A model generated the notes under the pieces. It did not search any database. It was not told the origin of the DNA and worked only from the letters and a program-made list of their open reading frames with translations. A DNA stretch of 64,000 bases from Alg239-R122 sp041746135. Its GTDB lineage: Bacteria; Pseudomonadota; Alphaproteobacteria; Sphingomonadales; Sphingomonadaceae. This document shows positions 16,967 to 25,552 of this stretch, one piece after another (position 1 is the first letter of the stretch; the number at the start of each line of letters is the position of its first letter). The translations under genes and the position numbers were made by a program. Where the stretch lies: NCBI GenBank assembly GCA_041746135.1, contig JBGTHQ010000030.1:1-64000 (forward strand), given 5' to 3'.

Positions 16967-17791
16967 ATGAACCAGTATCAAACCGTTGACGCCGCCAGCT
17001 ATGTAACCCGCGATGGCACCATAAAATTGCACGACGCCGCAGGCTTTGAAGGCATGCGCCGTGCCGGCCGCGTGGCCGCCGAAGTGCTCGACGCCCTTGT
17101 CCCCCATGTCGTGCCGGGCGTGACGACGCAGGAACTGGACAATATCGTCAAGGCGCATATGCTGGCCGAGGGCGGCATTCCCGCGACACTGGGTTATCGC
17201 GGTTTCACGCACAGTTGTTGCATCTCGATTAACCATGTCGTGTGCCATGGCATTCCGTCGGACAAGAAACTGAAAGACGGCGACGTTGCCAATATCGACG
17301 TGACCGTGATCATCGACGGATGGCACGGCGACACATCGCGCATGTACCTGGTTGGCGACGTGCCGATCAAGGCGCGGCGGCTGGTCGACGTGACTTATGA
17401 ATGTCTCATGCTGGGGATCGAACAGGCGAAACCCGGCAACCAGTTGGGCGATATCAGCCACGCGATCCAGCAGCATGCCGAAGGCCACCGCTATGGCGTG
17501 GTCCGCGATTTTTGCGGGCACGGGCTCGGCCGCCTGTTCCATGACGCCCCCGAAGTGGTGCATGCTGGACGTCCGGGCACCGGTCCCGAGTTGAAGCCCG
17601 GCATGTTTTTCACCATCGAACCGATGATCAATATCGGCAAATATCCCGTGAAAATGCTCGACGACGGCTGGACTGCCGTAACGCGCGACCGGTCGCTGTC
17701 GGCGCAGTTCGAACACAGTATCGGTATTACCGAAAACGGCTGCGAGATATTTTCCAAAAGCCCCAAAGGGCTCGATAACCCGCCTTATTAA
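16967..17791 (+). CDS. map: Type I methionine aminopeptidase
   Basis: Removes the initiator Met co-translationally. 274 residues in the pita-bread fold; the metal ligands are visible in order: D in NIDVTVIID, D in WHGDTSRMY, H in FCGHGLGRLFH, E in TIEPMINIG and E in AQFEHSIGI. The His of NHVVCHGIPS is also in place. Start ATG 16967 follows TATAGAGGACC, a good ribosome binding site. The preceding 254 bases carry no gene I can support. Confidence 0.95.
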   Translation: MNQYQTVDAASYVTRDGTIKLHDAAGFEGMRRAGRVAAEVLDALVPHVVPGVTTQELDNIVKAHMLAEGGIPATLGYRGFTHSCCISINHVVCHGIPSDKKLKDGDVANIDVTVIIDGWHGDTSRMYLVGDVPIKARRLVDVTYECLMLGIEQAKPGNQLGDISHAIQQHAEGHRYGVVRDFCGHGLGRLFHDAPEVVHAGRPGTGPELKPGMFFTIEPMINIGKYPVKMLDDGWTAVTRDRSLSAQFEHSIGITENGCEIFSKSPKGLDNPPY

Positions 17792-17807
17792 AAGCCTCGC
17801 GCTTTTT
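17790..17807 (+). terminator. Short intrinsic terminator after map
   Basis: AAAAGC (17790-17795) pairs with GCTTTT after a CTCGC loop, ending in a run of five T. It begins within the map stop codon. Stem is short, so strength is uncertain. Confidence 0.45.
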
Positions 17808-17895
17808 GTTCGCCGATACGCAAACGATAAATTACCGCTGGACCTTTACCCCTCCATCCTGTTTAATCGCGCACATAAAAGCGGGAGAGAAAAGC

Positions 17896-20094
17896 ATGTT
17901 TGGCGGGCGTAAAATCTGGACGGCAATGGCCGCGATCGCGGCGCTTTTGCCGGGCGCATGTCAGCAGGTAAAAGAAGTCCAGCAAGAACGCAGCAGCGCT
18001 AGCACAATCGACGGTGCGTATCTTGCCAGCGGCGGCAATGGCGACAACTGGGCGGCGGTCGGATACAATTATGATGAGCAGCGCTACAGCCCGCTTACCC
18101 AGATTAACGCGCAAAATGTAAGCCAGCTTGGCATCGCATGGTTTGCCGACCTGCCCGATGCCCGCGGGCAGGAAGCCACGCCTGTGGTTGTCGACGGCCG
18201 CATGTACGTGAGCACGGCATGGTCGAAAGTCTATGCCTATAATGCCAAGACCGGCGAGAAATTATGGTCCTATGATCCCGAGGTGCCCGGCGAGACGGCG
18301 GTCAAAGCCTGCTGCGACGTCGTCAATCGCGGCGTGGCATATTGGAAGGGCAAACTATATGTCGGAACGCTTGACGGCCGTCTGGTCGCGCTCGATGCGC
18401 TAACCGGCGCGCAGTTATGGGTTACCGAAACCACACCCGCAAATTCCAATTATACGATTACCGGCGCACCGCGCGTAGTGAAGAATATGGTGTTAATTGG
18501 CAATGGCGGCGCTGAATTCGGCGTGCGCGGTTATGTGAGCGCCTATGACGTCAACGATGGAACGCTAAAATGGCGGTTCTACACCGTTCCCAATCCCACC
18601 GGCGAACCCGATGGCGCGGTCAGCGATCCGATTCTTCAGACGGCCAAGAAAACATGGTCAGAAAGCGGCGACTGGATTGAATCGGGCGGAGGCGGTACCG
18701 TTTGGGACGCGATTGTGTACGATCACGAACTCGATCAGCTCTATATCGGCGTTGGCAACGGCAATCCGTGGAACCACGGTGCCCGGTCCAATGGCGAGGG
18801 CGACAACCTGTTCCTTTCCTCGATCGTCGCGTTGGATCCCGACACCGGAAAATATATCTGGCACTATCAGGAAACACCCGCCGAAACGTGGGATTTCACC
18901 GCTACCCAGCCGATTATACTGGCCGATATCGCGTTCGAAGGCACCAAGCGCAAGGTGCTTATGCAGGCGCCGAAAAACGGCTTTTTCTTCGTGCTCGACC
19001 GCAAGACCGGTAAGCTGATTTCGGCAGAACCGTTTATCGACGGTATTAACTGGGCCGAAGGCTATGACATCGATACCGGACGGCCGATCGAAAATCCCAA
19101 AGCAAGGCCCTATAAAACCGGCGAACTTTTTCTTTCGCTGCCATCCGCACTCGGCGCGCATAACTGGCATCCGATGAGCTATAATCCGAACACCGGGCTC
19201 GTCTATATTCCGGCACAACAGATCGCCGCGGGATACCTGCCCGCGGTGACCGAACTGGATGCTGAACGCAAGCCAATCGGCTTCAACACCGGCATGAGCC
19301 TGGAGGGTTTCCAGTTGCCCGACGAACGGGCTGCCGTCAAAGCCGCCATTGCCGCCACCACAGGACGTCTGGTCGCCTTTGATCCCGCCACGGGCAAGGT
19401 CGCGTGGAAAGTCGAATATGAAACACCCTGGAACAGCGGCACCATGACGACTGCGGGCAATCTAGTTTTTCAGGGCACGTCACTGGGCGAAATGCGCGCC
19501 TATGCCGCCGATACCGGCAAGCAGCTTTGGTCCGATGATGTGCAATCGGGCGTGCTCGGCGGCCCCTCCACATATATGATCGACGGCGAACAATATATCG
19601 CGTTTATGACAAGCAAGGGAGGATCGTTCCCGCTCGTCATTGGCGAAAGCGGCGGCGCCGCCAACGCGGTGCCCAGCATTCCGCGGCTGATTGTCATGAA
19701 ACTGGGCGGCACCGCGAAATTGCCGGCCCTGCCCGCGCCGCAGCCCGTTGTCTGGGATCCGCCCGAGCGCCTTGGCAACGAAGCGCAGGTGGCCAGCGGC
19801 CGCCAACTCTACCTTCGATACTGTTCGGTCTGCCATGGCGGTGGCGCGGTCGGCGGCGGTGTGCTGCCCGACTTGCGGCGTTCGGGCTATATTAGCAACA
19901 GAGAGGCGTGGAACAGCGTGCTCAGAGAAGGTGCGCTGGCCCAAAACGGCATGGTCAGTTTCGCCCCGGTGATGACTGAGTCGCAAATCGAATCGGTGCG
20001 CGCCTATGTGATAGATCGTGCGCATTACGGCGCACAAGTCGCGAGAAATAAGAATAAACAGGCTGTCAAAAAAAGCACTTTGCCTAAAAAATAG
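17896..20094 (+). CDS. PQQ-dependent quinohemoprotein alcohol dehydrogenase
   Basis: About 732 residues from ATG 17896 (MFGGRKIWTAM, preceded by GGGAGAG); the upstream frame is not signal-like. An export signal leads to a periplasmic eight-bladed PQQ propeller: the vicinal cysteine pair in KACCDVVNRG, GGAEFGVRGY, the catalytic Asp in TWDFTATQP and several W-docking repeats (GKYIWHYQ, GKVAWKVEY, GKQLWSDD). A C-terminal cytochrome c domain has CSVCH and a likely Met ligand in VSFAPVMT. Type II quinohemoprotein layout. The tail is Lys-rich. No pqq biosynthesis or electron-acceptor gene is adjacent; the substrate is unknown. Confidence 0.88.
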   Translation: MFGGRKIWTAMAAIAALLPGACQQVKEVQQERSSASTIDGAYLASGGNGDNWAAVGYNYDEQRYSPLTQINAQNVSQLGIAWFADLPDARGQEATPVVVDGRMYVSTAWSKVYAYNAKTGEKLWSYDPEVPGETAVKACCDVVNRGVAYWKGKLYVGTLDGRLVALDALTGAQLWVTETTPANSNYTITGAPRVVKNMVLIGNGGAEFGVRGYVSAYDVNDGTLKWRFYTVPNPTGEPDGAVSDPILQTAKKTWSESGDWIESGGGGTVWDAIVYDHELDQLYIGVGNGNPWNHGARSNGEGDNLFLSSIVALDPDTGKYIWHYQETPAETWDFTATQPIILADIAFEGTKRKVLMQAPKNGFFFVLDRKTGKLISAEPFIDGINWAEGYDIDTGRPIENPKARPYKTGELFLSLPSALGAHNWHPMSYNPNTGLVYIPAQQIAAGYLPAVTELDAERKPIGFNTGMSLEGFQLPDERAAVKAAIAATTGRLVAFDPATGKVAWKVEYETPWNSGTMTTAGNLVFQGTSLGEMRAYAADTGKQLWSDDVQSGVLGGPSTYMIDGEQYIAFMTSKGGSFPLVIGESGGAANAVPSIPRLIVMKLGGTAKLPALPAPQPVVWDPPERLGNEAQVASGRQLYLRYCSVCHGGGAVGGGVLPDLRRSGYISNREAWNSVLREGALAQNGMVSFAPVMTESQIESVRAYVIDRAHYGAQVARNKNKQAVKKSTLPKK

Positions 20095-20098
20095 GCAA
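20080..20098 (+). terminator. Weak hairpin at the end of the PQQ dehydrogenase gene
   Basis: TTGCCTA and TAGGCAA are exact reverse complements around AAAAA, overlapping the stop codon. There is no proper T-run after it, so termination is doubtful. Confidence 0.25.
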
Positions 20099-20180
20099 TT
20101 AATATCTGACGCTGCCCATATGCTATGCAATGACGGTGGCTTTTGAAAATAGTTACAGGCTTTTCTGGTGCACGCACAAC

Positions 20181-20196
20181 TGGCACGGTAATTGAT
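20181..20196 (+). promoter_or_regulatory. Sigma-54-like promoter before glnB
   Basis: TGGCACG, four bases, TTGAT. Against the RpoN consensus TGGCACG-N4-TTGCW only the C of the -12 GC is replaced by A. It lies 112 bases before the glnB start, on the right strand for a nitrogen-regulated glnBA operon. A GGTGCA half-site resembling NtrC boxes is at 20167-20172. Confidence 0.55.
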
Positions 20197-20216
20197 GGTA
20201 ATTGAAAAGTAATTGA
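20187..20216 (+). repeat. Three phased direct repeats, RGTAATTGA
   Basis: GGTAATTGA at 20187 and 20197 and AGTAATTGA at 20208: three copies spaced 10 and 11 bases, about one DNA turn, overlapping the -12 side of the sigma-54-like box. Could be regulator sites. Confidence 0.5.
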
Positions 20217-20307
20217 GCTTGGCGATCGCATCATCGCCATCAGCAACGCTAGACTTTCTGCCGGAACTGGCGACTGAAGAAATGGATAACGGGAACAGGA
20301 TCAGCAG

Positions 20308-20646
20308 ATGAAGAAAATCGAGGCGATCATCAAGCCTTTCAAGCTGGACGAAGTGAAAGAGGCGCTGCACGAAGTGGGCGTGTCGGGCATCACCGTGACC
20401 GAAGCCAAGGGTTTCGGGCGGCAAAAGGGCCATACTGAATTGTACCGCGGCGCCGAATATATCGTCGATTTCCTCCCCAAGGTGAAACTCGAAGTCGTGG
20501 TCGGCGACGAACTGGCTGAGCGCGTGGTCGAGGCAATAGCCAGCGCGGCGCAGACAGGTCGAATTGGAGACGGCAAGATTTTCGTTATGCCGGTCGAATC
20601 TGCGATGCGTATCCGCACCGGCGAACGAGATGCGGACGCCATTTAA
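20308..20646 (+). CDS. glnB: P-II nitrogen regulatory protein GlnB
   Basis: 112-residue trimeric signal protein that reads 2-oxoglutarate/ATP/ADP and controls glutamine synthetase adenylylation and NtrBC. Starts MKKIEAIIKPFKLDEVKEAL; the T-loop KGHTELYRGAEYIVDFLPK carries the uridylylation tyrosine (Tyr51, in GAEY), and the C-terminal IGDGKIFVMPVE and RIRTGE motifs bind nucleotide. Lies 75 bases before glnA, the standard alphaproteobacterial glnBA pair. Confidence 0.96.
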   Translation: MKKIEAIIKPFKLDEVKEALHEVGVSGITVTEAKGFGRQKGHTELYRGAEYIVDFLPKVKLEVVVGDELAERVVEAIASAAQTGRIGDGKIFVMPVESAMRIRTGERDADAI

Positions 20647-20721
20647 TCATATCATACAACAATCAACCAGTTGCGGACAGCAGCGTCAGACGCTCCCGGT
20701 CCGCACAGAAAGGGACTAACC

Positions 20722-22140
20722 ATGGCCAAGGGTAAAACACCGGCAGACATATTGAAAATGATCAAGGACGACGAAATCGAGTGGGTCGATGTTCGCTTCA
20801 CCGATCCGCGTGGCAAATGGCAGCATCTGTCAATGTGCGCCACCGCGATTGACGAGGACTCGCTGGAGGACGGCCTGTTTTTCGACGGGTCTTCCATCGC
20901 CGGCTGGAAAGCCATTAACGAATCCGACATGATCCTGCGCCCCGATCTTGATGCGGTCTATGTCGATCCGTTTTCAGCCACCCCGATGCTTATCCTCATT
21001 TGCGATATTGTCGAGCCCAATGACGGACAGTTTTATTCGCGCGATCCGCGATCGACCGCGAAACGCGCAGAATCCTATCTGAAATCGACCGGCATCGGCG
21101 ACACTGTTTATGTCGGGCCTGAACCCGAATTTTTCATGTTCGACGACGTGCGCATCCAGGATGGCTATGACGGCAGCGGTTTCCAGATCGACGATATCGA
21201 GCTGCCGACCAATACCGGAACCGAATATCCGACCGGAAACATGGGCCATCGCCCACGCGCCAAAGGCGGCTATTTCCCGGTCGGTCCGGTCGACAGCGCC
21301 ACCGACATTCGCGGCGAAATGGTATCGACCATGATCGAAATGGGGCTTCCCATGGACAAGCACCACCATGAAGTCGCCGCTGCACAGCACGAACTTGGTA
21401 TCACATTCGGCAGGCTCGTCGAAACGTGCGACCGCATCCAGGTTTACAAATACGTGGTGCATCAAGTCGCCCACGCTTACGGCAAGACCGCGACTTTCAT
21501 GCCCAAGCCGATCAAGGATGATAACGGGTCGGGCATGCATACGCACATGTCGATCTGGGACGGCAAGAAACCGCTTTTTGCGGGTAACGGCTATGCCGGG
21601 CTCAGCGACACCGCGCTCTATTATATCGGCGGCGTGATCAAGCATGCCAAAGCCATTAACGCATTCAGCAACCCGACCACCAACAGCTATAAGCGTCTGG
21701 TTCCCGGATTCGAGGCGCCCGTGTTGCTCGCCTATTCCAGCCGCAACCGCTCGGCATCGTGCCGGATTCCCTACGGCACGGGCGACAAGGCGAAGCGGGT
21801 CGAGTTCCGTTTCCCTGATCCGCTGGCCAACCCGTATCTGTCCTGCTCCGCACTGCTGATGGCGGGCATTGACGGGATCCAGAACAAAATCCATCCCGGC
21901 GAGGCGATGGACAAGAACCTGTACGACCTGCCGCCTGCGGAACTGGCCGAAGTGCCGACCGTATGCGCCAGCCTGCGCGAAGCGCTCGAAGCGCTCGAGG
22001 CAGATCACGAATTCCTGCTGAAAGGCGATGTGTTCACCAAGGATCAGATCGATGCCTATGTCGAACTGAAATTGGAAGAAGTCAGCCGCCTGGAAACGAC
22101 TCCCGCGCCGGTCGAATATGATATGTATTATTCGAGCTGA
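20722..22140 (+). CDS. glnA: Glutamine synthetase, type I
   Basis: Makes glutamine from glutamate, ammonia and ATP; dodecameric. 472 residues from ATG 20722 (MAKGKTPADILKMIKDDE). Signatures: FFDGSSIAGWKAINESDM, the glutamate ligands in GPEPEFFMFDD, NGSGMHTHMSIWD, and NPTTNSYKRLVPGFEAPV. The adenylylation site Tyr is present in KNLYDLPPAE, so activity is controlled by GlnE in response to GlnB next door. A strong terminator follows. Confidence 0.97.
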   Translation: MAKGKTPADILKMIKDDEIEWVDVRFTDPRGKWQHLSMCATAIDEDSLEDGLFFDGSSIAGWKAINESDMILRPDLDAVYVDPFSATPMLILICDIVEPNDGQFYSRDPRSTAKRAESYLKSTGIGDTVYVGPEPEFFMFDDVRIQDGYDGSGFQIDDIELPTNTGTEYPTGNMGHRPRAKGGYFPVGPVDSATDIRGEMVSTMIEMGLPMDKHHHEVAAAQHELGITFGRLVETCDRIQVYKYVVHQVAHAYGKTATFMPKPIKDDNGSGMHTHMSIWDGKKPLFAGNGYAGLSDTALYYIGGVIKHAKAINAFSNPTTNSYKRLVPGFEAPVLLAYSSRNRSASCRIPYGTGDKAKRVEFRFPDPLANPYLSCSALLMAGIDGIQNKIHPGEAMDKNLYDLPPAELAEVPTVCASLREALEALEADHEFLLKGDVFTKDQIDAYVELKLEEVSRLETTPAPVEYDMYYSS

Positions 22141-22161
22141 TATCGCTCGAGCGTACGAATT

Positions 22162-22201
22162 AAAAAACCCGGTCCGCAGCGATGTGTACCGGGTTTTTTT
22201 T
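22162..22201 (+). terminator. Strong intrinsic terminator after glnA
   Basis: AAAAAACCCGGT (22162-22173) pairs exactly with ACCGGGTTTTTT (22188-22199), followed by further T. It closes the glnBA operon. The following 190 bases up to the next gene hold nothing I can identify. Confidence 0.9.
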
Positions 22202-22395
22202 GCGAATGACTTTCTACTATTCGAATCGGTTTTGCCACATTTGCGCGGCTGTGCGCGGTTCTGGATTGCACGCCAAGCGACCTGCTTGACTATGATTACA
22301 ACACGGATAACCTCATAATGGCCGAGACAGCGGAATGTTGGTGGTCGGTACTAAAGTATCCTGCCTATCCTCTATAGCTGGACATCTCCCTTGAA

Positions 22396-23274
22396 TCATT
22401 CGGGCAGGACATCCCCGCGCGCCTTTTTCAGCGACTGCGGGTCGGCCAGATCGTGCGAGTTCCAGCCGGTTTCGCCATAGACAAACCGCGTCTGGCTACC
22501 CCGCTGAAAAGATATCTTGTCCCAGAATACCACCTGCAATTCCAGCCTGTCGTGACGATCGACGCGCAGCCAGTTGAAGCTTTGCGGTTCCGCGTTGCGT
22601 AACCGGGTGGACGTGGCGGTCCCGGCCTGGATGACGAGTGCGCCTCCGGCTGTTTCGACCATTTTCCTTGCCGCTTCGGCATAGGTGCGGTGGTAATGCC
22701 CGGCCAGCGCGATATGCACGCCCGCATCGGTTACCGCTTTGACCGCATCCTCCTTGCGCCCCACCGCTTCGGCTAGTTCGTTGCCCTTGCCGATCGGCAT
22801 TTGAAACAAAGGGTGATGGGTCACAAGAATTCGGGTTTTGTCGCCTTTCACTGTTTTGAAGCGGTCGCGTATGATCCGCATTTGATCGGCGTTGATGCGC
22901 CCGTCCTTGAACGTCAAGGAACGCGCGGTATTGATTCCGAGCACCGCCATCTGATCGTTTTCGAACCAGGGACACAGATCGTCGCTGACATATGTCTTGT
23001 ATCGTCGTAGCGGTGCCGCAAACCTGCGGATAATATCATATAAAGGTATATCGTGATTGCCCGGGATTGCGAGCACCGGCAGATCCATCGCGCGAATTTT
23101 ATCGAGATACGCGCCGGCCTGTTTGAACTGGGATTTGCGGGCGCGCTGAGTCAAATCGCCGCTGATGACGACAAGGTCCGGCCGGTGGTCCTGCAACCAG
23201 TCGAGCGATGCGGAAACTATATCGGGATCATTGGCACCAAAATGAATGTCGGATAAATGCGCGATACGTGCCAT
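22396..23274 (-). CDS. Class III-type metallophosphoesterase (cyclic-nucleotide phosphodiesterase-like)
   Basis: 292 residues with the complete dinuclear metal motif series: LSDIHFG, VISGDLTQ, PGNHD, THHP and AGHYH. Length and the early SDIHFG resemble the Icc/CpdA-type calcineurin-like enzymes that hydrolyse cyclic nucleotides or phosphodiesters. No neighbour defines the substrate. Divergent from the lipid kinase gene, sharing a 94-base promoter region. Confidence 0.85.
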   Translation of the reverse strand: MARIAHLSDIHFGANDPDIVSASLDWLQDHRPDLVVISGDLTQRARKSQFKQAGAYLDKIRAMDLPVLAIPGNHDIPLYDIIRRFAAPLRRYKTYVSDDLCPWFENDQMAVLGINTARSLTFKDGRINADQMRIIRDRFKTVKGDKTRILVTHHPLFQMPIGKGNELAEAVGRKEDAVKAVTDAGVHIALAGHYHRTYAEAARKMVETAGGALVIQAGTATSTRLRNAEPQSFNWLRVDRHDRLELQVVFWDKISFQRGSQTRFVYGETGWNSHDLADPQSLKKARGDVLPE

Positions 23275-23368
23275 GGAGTGATAACGGTCCCGTCCACAAA
23301 TTGTTTCAAATTAAAGACGGTATATTGCGTGAGAGGGAGCTTATATCATAAAGAAGAGTTATACAAAC

Positions 23369-24277
23369 ATGACAACAGCTGCTCTCCCCCGCGAAGCGAC
23401 TTTGATCGTGAACTGCATGTCGCGTTCGGGCGAGGACATTTTTGAAAATGCCTGTGACGCCTTGCTTGTCGCGGGGATAAAACTGCGCGAAACGCACGCG
23501 ATCAAAAAACCCCAAACTATGAATAGAACGATACGTGAAGCCATTGCGAGCGGTGTGCCGATGATCATTCTCGGCGGCGGGGACGGATCGCTGTCGGCGT
23601 CCGTCGACGAATTTGTGGGGCATGACTGCATATTCGCCATTTTGCCGCTAGGCACCGCCAACAGTTCCGCCCGTACACTGGACATTCCGCTCGATTTGGA
23701 AGGCGCAGTGAATGTGATAGCCAACGGGCGGAGCAAACGCATCGATCTGGGGATGATCGGCGACGATCATTTCGTCAACGCTGCCGCGCTGGGGCTATCG
23801 CCAATGATTGGCGAAACTGTGCCGCACAATCTGAAACGCTATCTGGGCCGGTTCGGCTATCTTTTATGGGCACTGAAATGCACGCTCGGTTTCCGGCCCT
23901 TCCGGCTAACCCTGTCCGGCGAGGATGACACATGGTCTATGTGGTCGACCGAAGTGCGTATTCTCAATGGCCGGTTTCACGGCGGCGTGGAACTGTCCGA
24001 CGAGGCGGAGATCGACAGCGGCGAAATCGTGGTGCAGGTCGTCATCGGCACTAGCAAATGGCGTTTACTGTGGGACTGGTTCGCCAAGATGTTCAAACTT
24101 GCCGATCGCGACGCGGAAACGCACGAGTTTCGCGGCCAGCATTTTCACCTCCAGACCGAACCCGCGCTTCCGATTTCGATCGACGGCGAAGTCGGGAAAA
24201 AGACGCCAGTGGATATTGCTATCGCGCGTAAGGCCATAACGGTAGCGGTCCCATCCTTGTCGCATGAATCCAGATAA
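23369..24277 (+). CDS. Diacylglycerol/sphingosine-kinase family lipid kinase
   Basis: 302 residues. Catalytic GGGDGSLSASVDEF with the preceding PMIILG strand, LPLGTANSSARTL (the LPLGTxN motif) and the late ISIDGEVGKKTP segment define the DAGK catalytic family. No signal peptide. In sphingomonads such kinases may act on diacylglycerol or long-chain bases; the substrate cannot be told from sequence. Start ATG 23369 follows AAGAAGAG. Convergent with kynU. Confidence 0.83.
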   Translation: MTTAALPREATLIVNCMSRSGEDIFENACDALLVAGIKLRETHAIKKPQTMNRTIREAIASGVPMIILGGGDGSLSASVDEFVGHDCIFAILPLGTANSSARTLDIPLDLEGAVNVIANGRSKRIDLGMIGDDHFVNAAALGLSPMIGETVPHNLKRYLGRFGYLLWALKCTLGFRPFRLTLSGEDDTWSMWSTEVRILNGRFHGGVELSDEAEIDSGEIVVQVVIGTSKWRLLWDWFAKMFKLADRDAETHEFRGQHFHLQTEPALPISIDGEVGKKTPVDIAIARKAITVAVPSLSHESR

Positions 24278-24328
24278 TCGCTCGGACAAATAACGCTGAC
24301 ATTATTTTAGCGCGGCAAAGATACAAGC

Positions 24329-25552
24329 TCAGGTCACTTTGGCCATTTCATTATACTGCGGCTTTCGCCACTCGTTATCGTCTATAATGTCGGTAAGGAT
24401 ATCGACCGCATGCCAGATGTCGGCATAGCCAATATAGAGCGGAGTCAAACCGAAACGCAGAATATCGGGCGCACGGAAATCGCCGATCACGCCGCGGGCG
24501 ATGAGGGCGTTGTTGATTGGCCAGGCATCCGGATGTGAAAAACTGATATGGCTGCCGCGCAGATCCGGATCGGCGGGGGTAACGCGTTCGAGCCCCGGGC
24601 AGCGTGCCGCCATCAACTGCGCCATATACGCGAACAAGGCCTGGGATTTTTGCCAGACGGCACCCATTTGCGCCTCCGCCATAATGTCCACGCCCGCTTC
24701 CAGAGCGAGCATCGACAAGATCGGCGCGGTTCCGACGAGCATGCGGTCGAGCCCTTCGCCCGGTTCGTAACCGTCCTCGAACGCAAAAGGCCGTTTGTGG
24801 CCCATCCAACCTTGCAACGGCGAACGCAAATCCGCCTGCTTGTCGCTCGCAACATACACAAAGGCGGGTGCGCCTGGACCGCCATTCAGATATTTATACC
24901 CGCATCCGACCGCATAGTGCGCGCCGGATGCGGGTAGATCGAGTGGGACCGCTCCGGTGCTGTGGCTCAGGTCCCAGATGAAGGGCACGCCTTTGGCCAC
25001 CGCCGCCGCGGTCATTGCCGCCATATCATACCGCTCGCCGGTCTTGTAATGGACGTGTGTCAGCAACAGGACGGCTGTTTCCGCCTCGATCGCCGCCATA
25101 ATATCCGCACGCGGCAGCAGTTCGAGCTGTAATCCCACAATCTCGGCCACCCCCGCCGCGACATGCGCGTCGGTCGGGAAATTCCCCGCTTCGGACAGGA
25201 TATGGGTGGCACCGGGTCGATGTTTCGTCAGAGCAGTGAGCAATTTAAAGATATTGACCGAAACGCTGTCGGCGACGATCACTTCTCCCGCCGCCGCGCC
25301 GATCAGCGGCGCTATCTTGTCGCCGATCCGTTGCGGTGCGCCGATCCAGTCATTGCTGTTCCAGCTGCGGATCAGGTCATTGCCCCATTGCCGCTCGACC
25401 GCATCATGCATGATCGCAGATGTGGATTGGGGCAGTGCGCCGAGCGAATTGCCGTCGAGATAGATCACGCCTTCGGGCAAGACAAACTGGTCGCGCCAGC
25501 CCGCTAGCGGGTCATTCGCATCCCGCGCCTTGGCATCCATCAGAGTGTTCAT
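24329..25552 (-). CDS. kynU: Kynureninase
   Basis: PLP enzyme cleaving kynurenine to anthranilate and alanine. 407 residues, standard length. YLDGNSLGALP at the N-terminus, WDLSHSTGAVPLDL around the cofactor Asp, the Schiff-base lysine in GCGYKYLNGGPGAP and LRSPLQGWMGH are family features. Starts four bases inside the upstream lipoprotein gene (ATGA), so the two are coupled. Confidence 0.95.
   Translation of the reverse strand: MNTLMDAKARDANDPLAGWRDQFVLPEGVIYLDGNSLGALPQSTSAIMHDAVERQWGNDLIRSWNSNDWIGAPQRIGDKIAPLIGAAAGEVIVADSVSVNIFKLLTALTKHRPGATHILSEAGNFPTDAHVAAGVAEIVGLQLELLPRADIMAAIEAETAVLLLTHVHYKTGERYDMAAMTAAAVAKGVPFIWDLSHSTGAVPLDLPASGAHYAVGCGYKYLNGGPGAPAFVYVASDKQADLRSPLQGWMGHKRPFAFEDGYEPGEGLDRMLVGTAPILSMLALEAGVDIMAEAQMGAVWQKSQALFAYMAQLMAARCPGLERVTPADPDLRGSHISFSHPDAWPINNALIARGVIGDFRAPDILRFGLTPLYIGYADIWHAVDILTDIIDDNEWRKPQYNEMAKVT

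Noticed and set aside
16664..17716. 350-codon minus-strand frame opposite map
   Set aside because: Exact shadow of map, whose metal ligands are all intact on the plus strand.
20974..22008. 344-codon minus-strand frame opposite glnA
   Set aside because: Shadow of glnA; His/Arg-rich translation typical of antisense frames in GC-rich genes.
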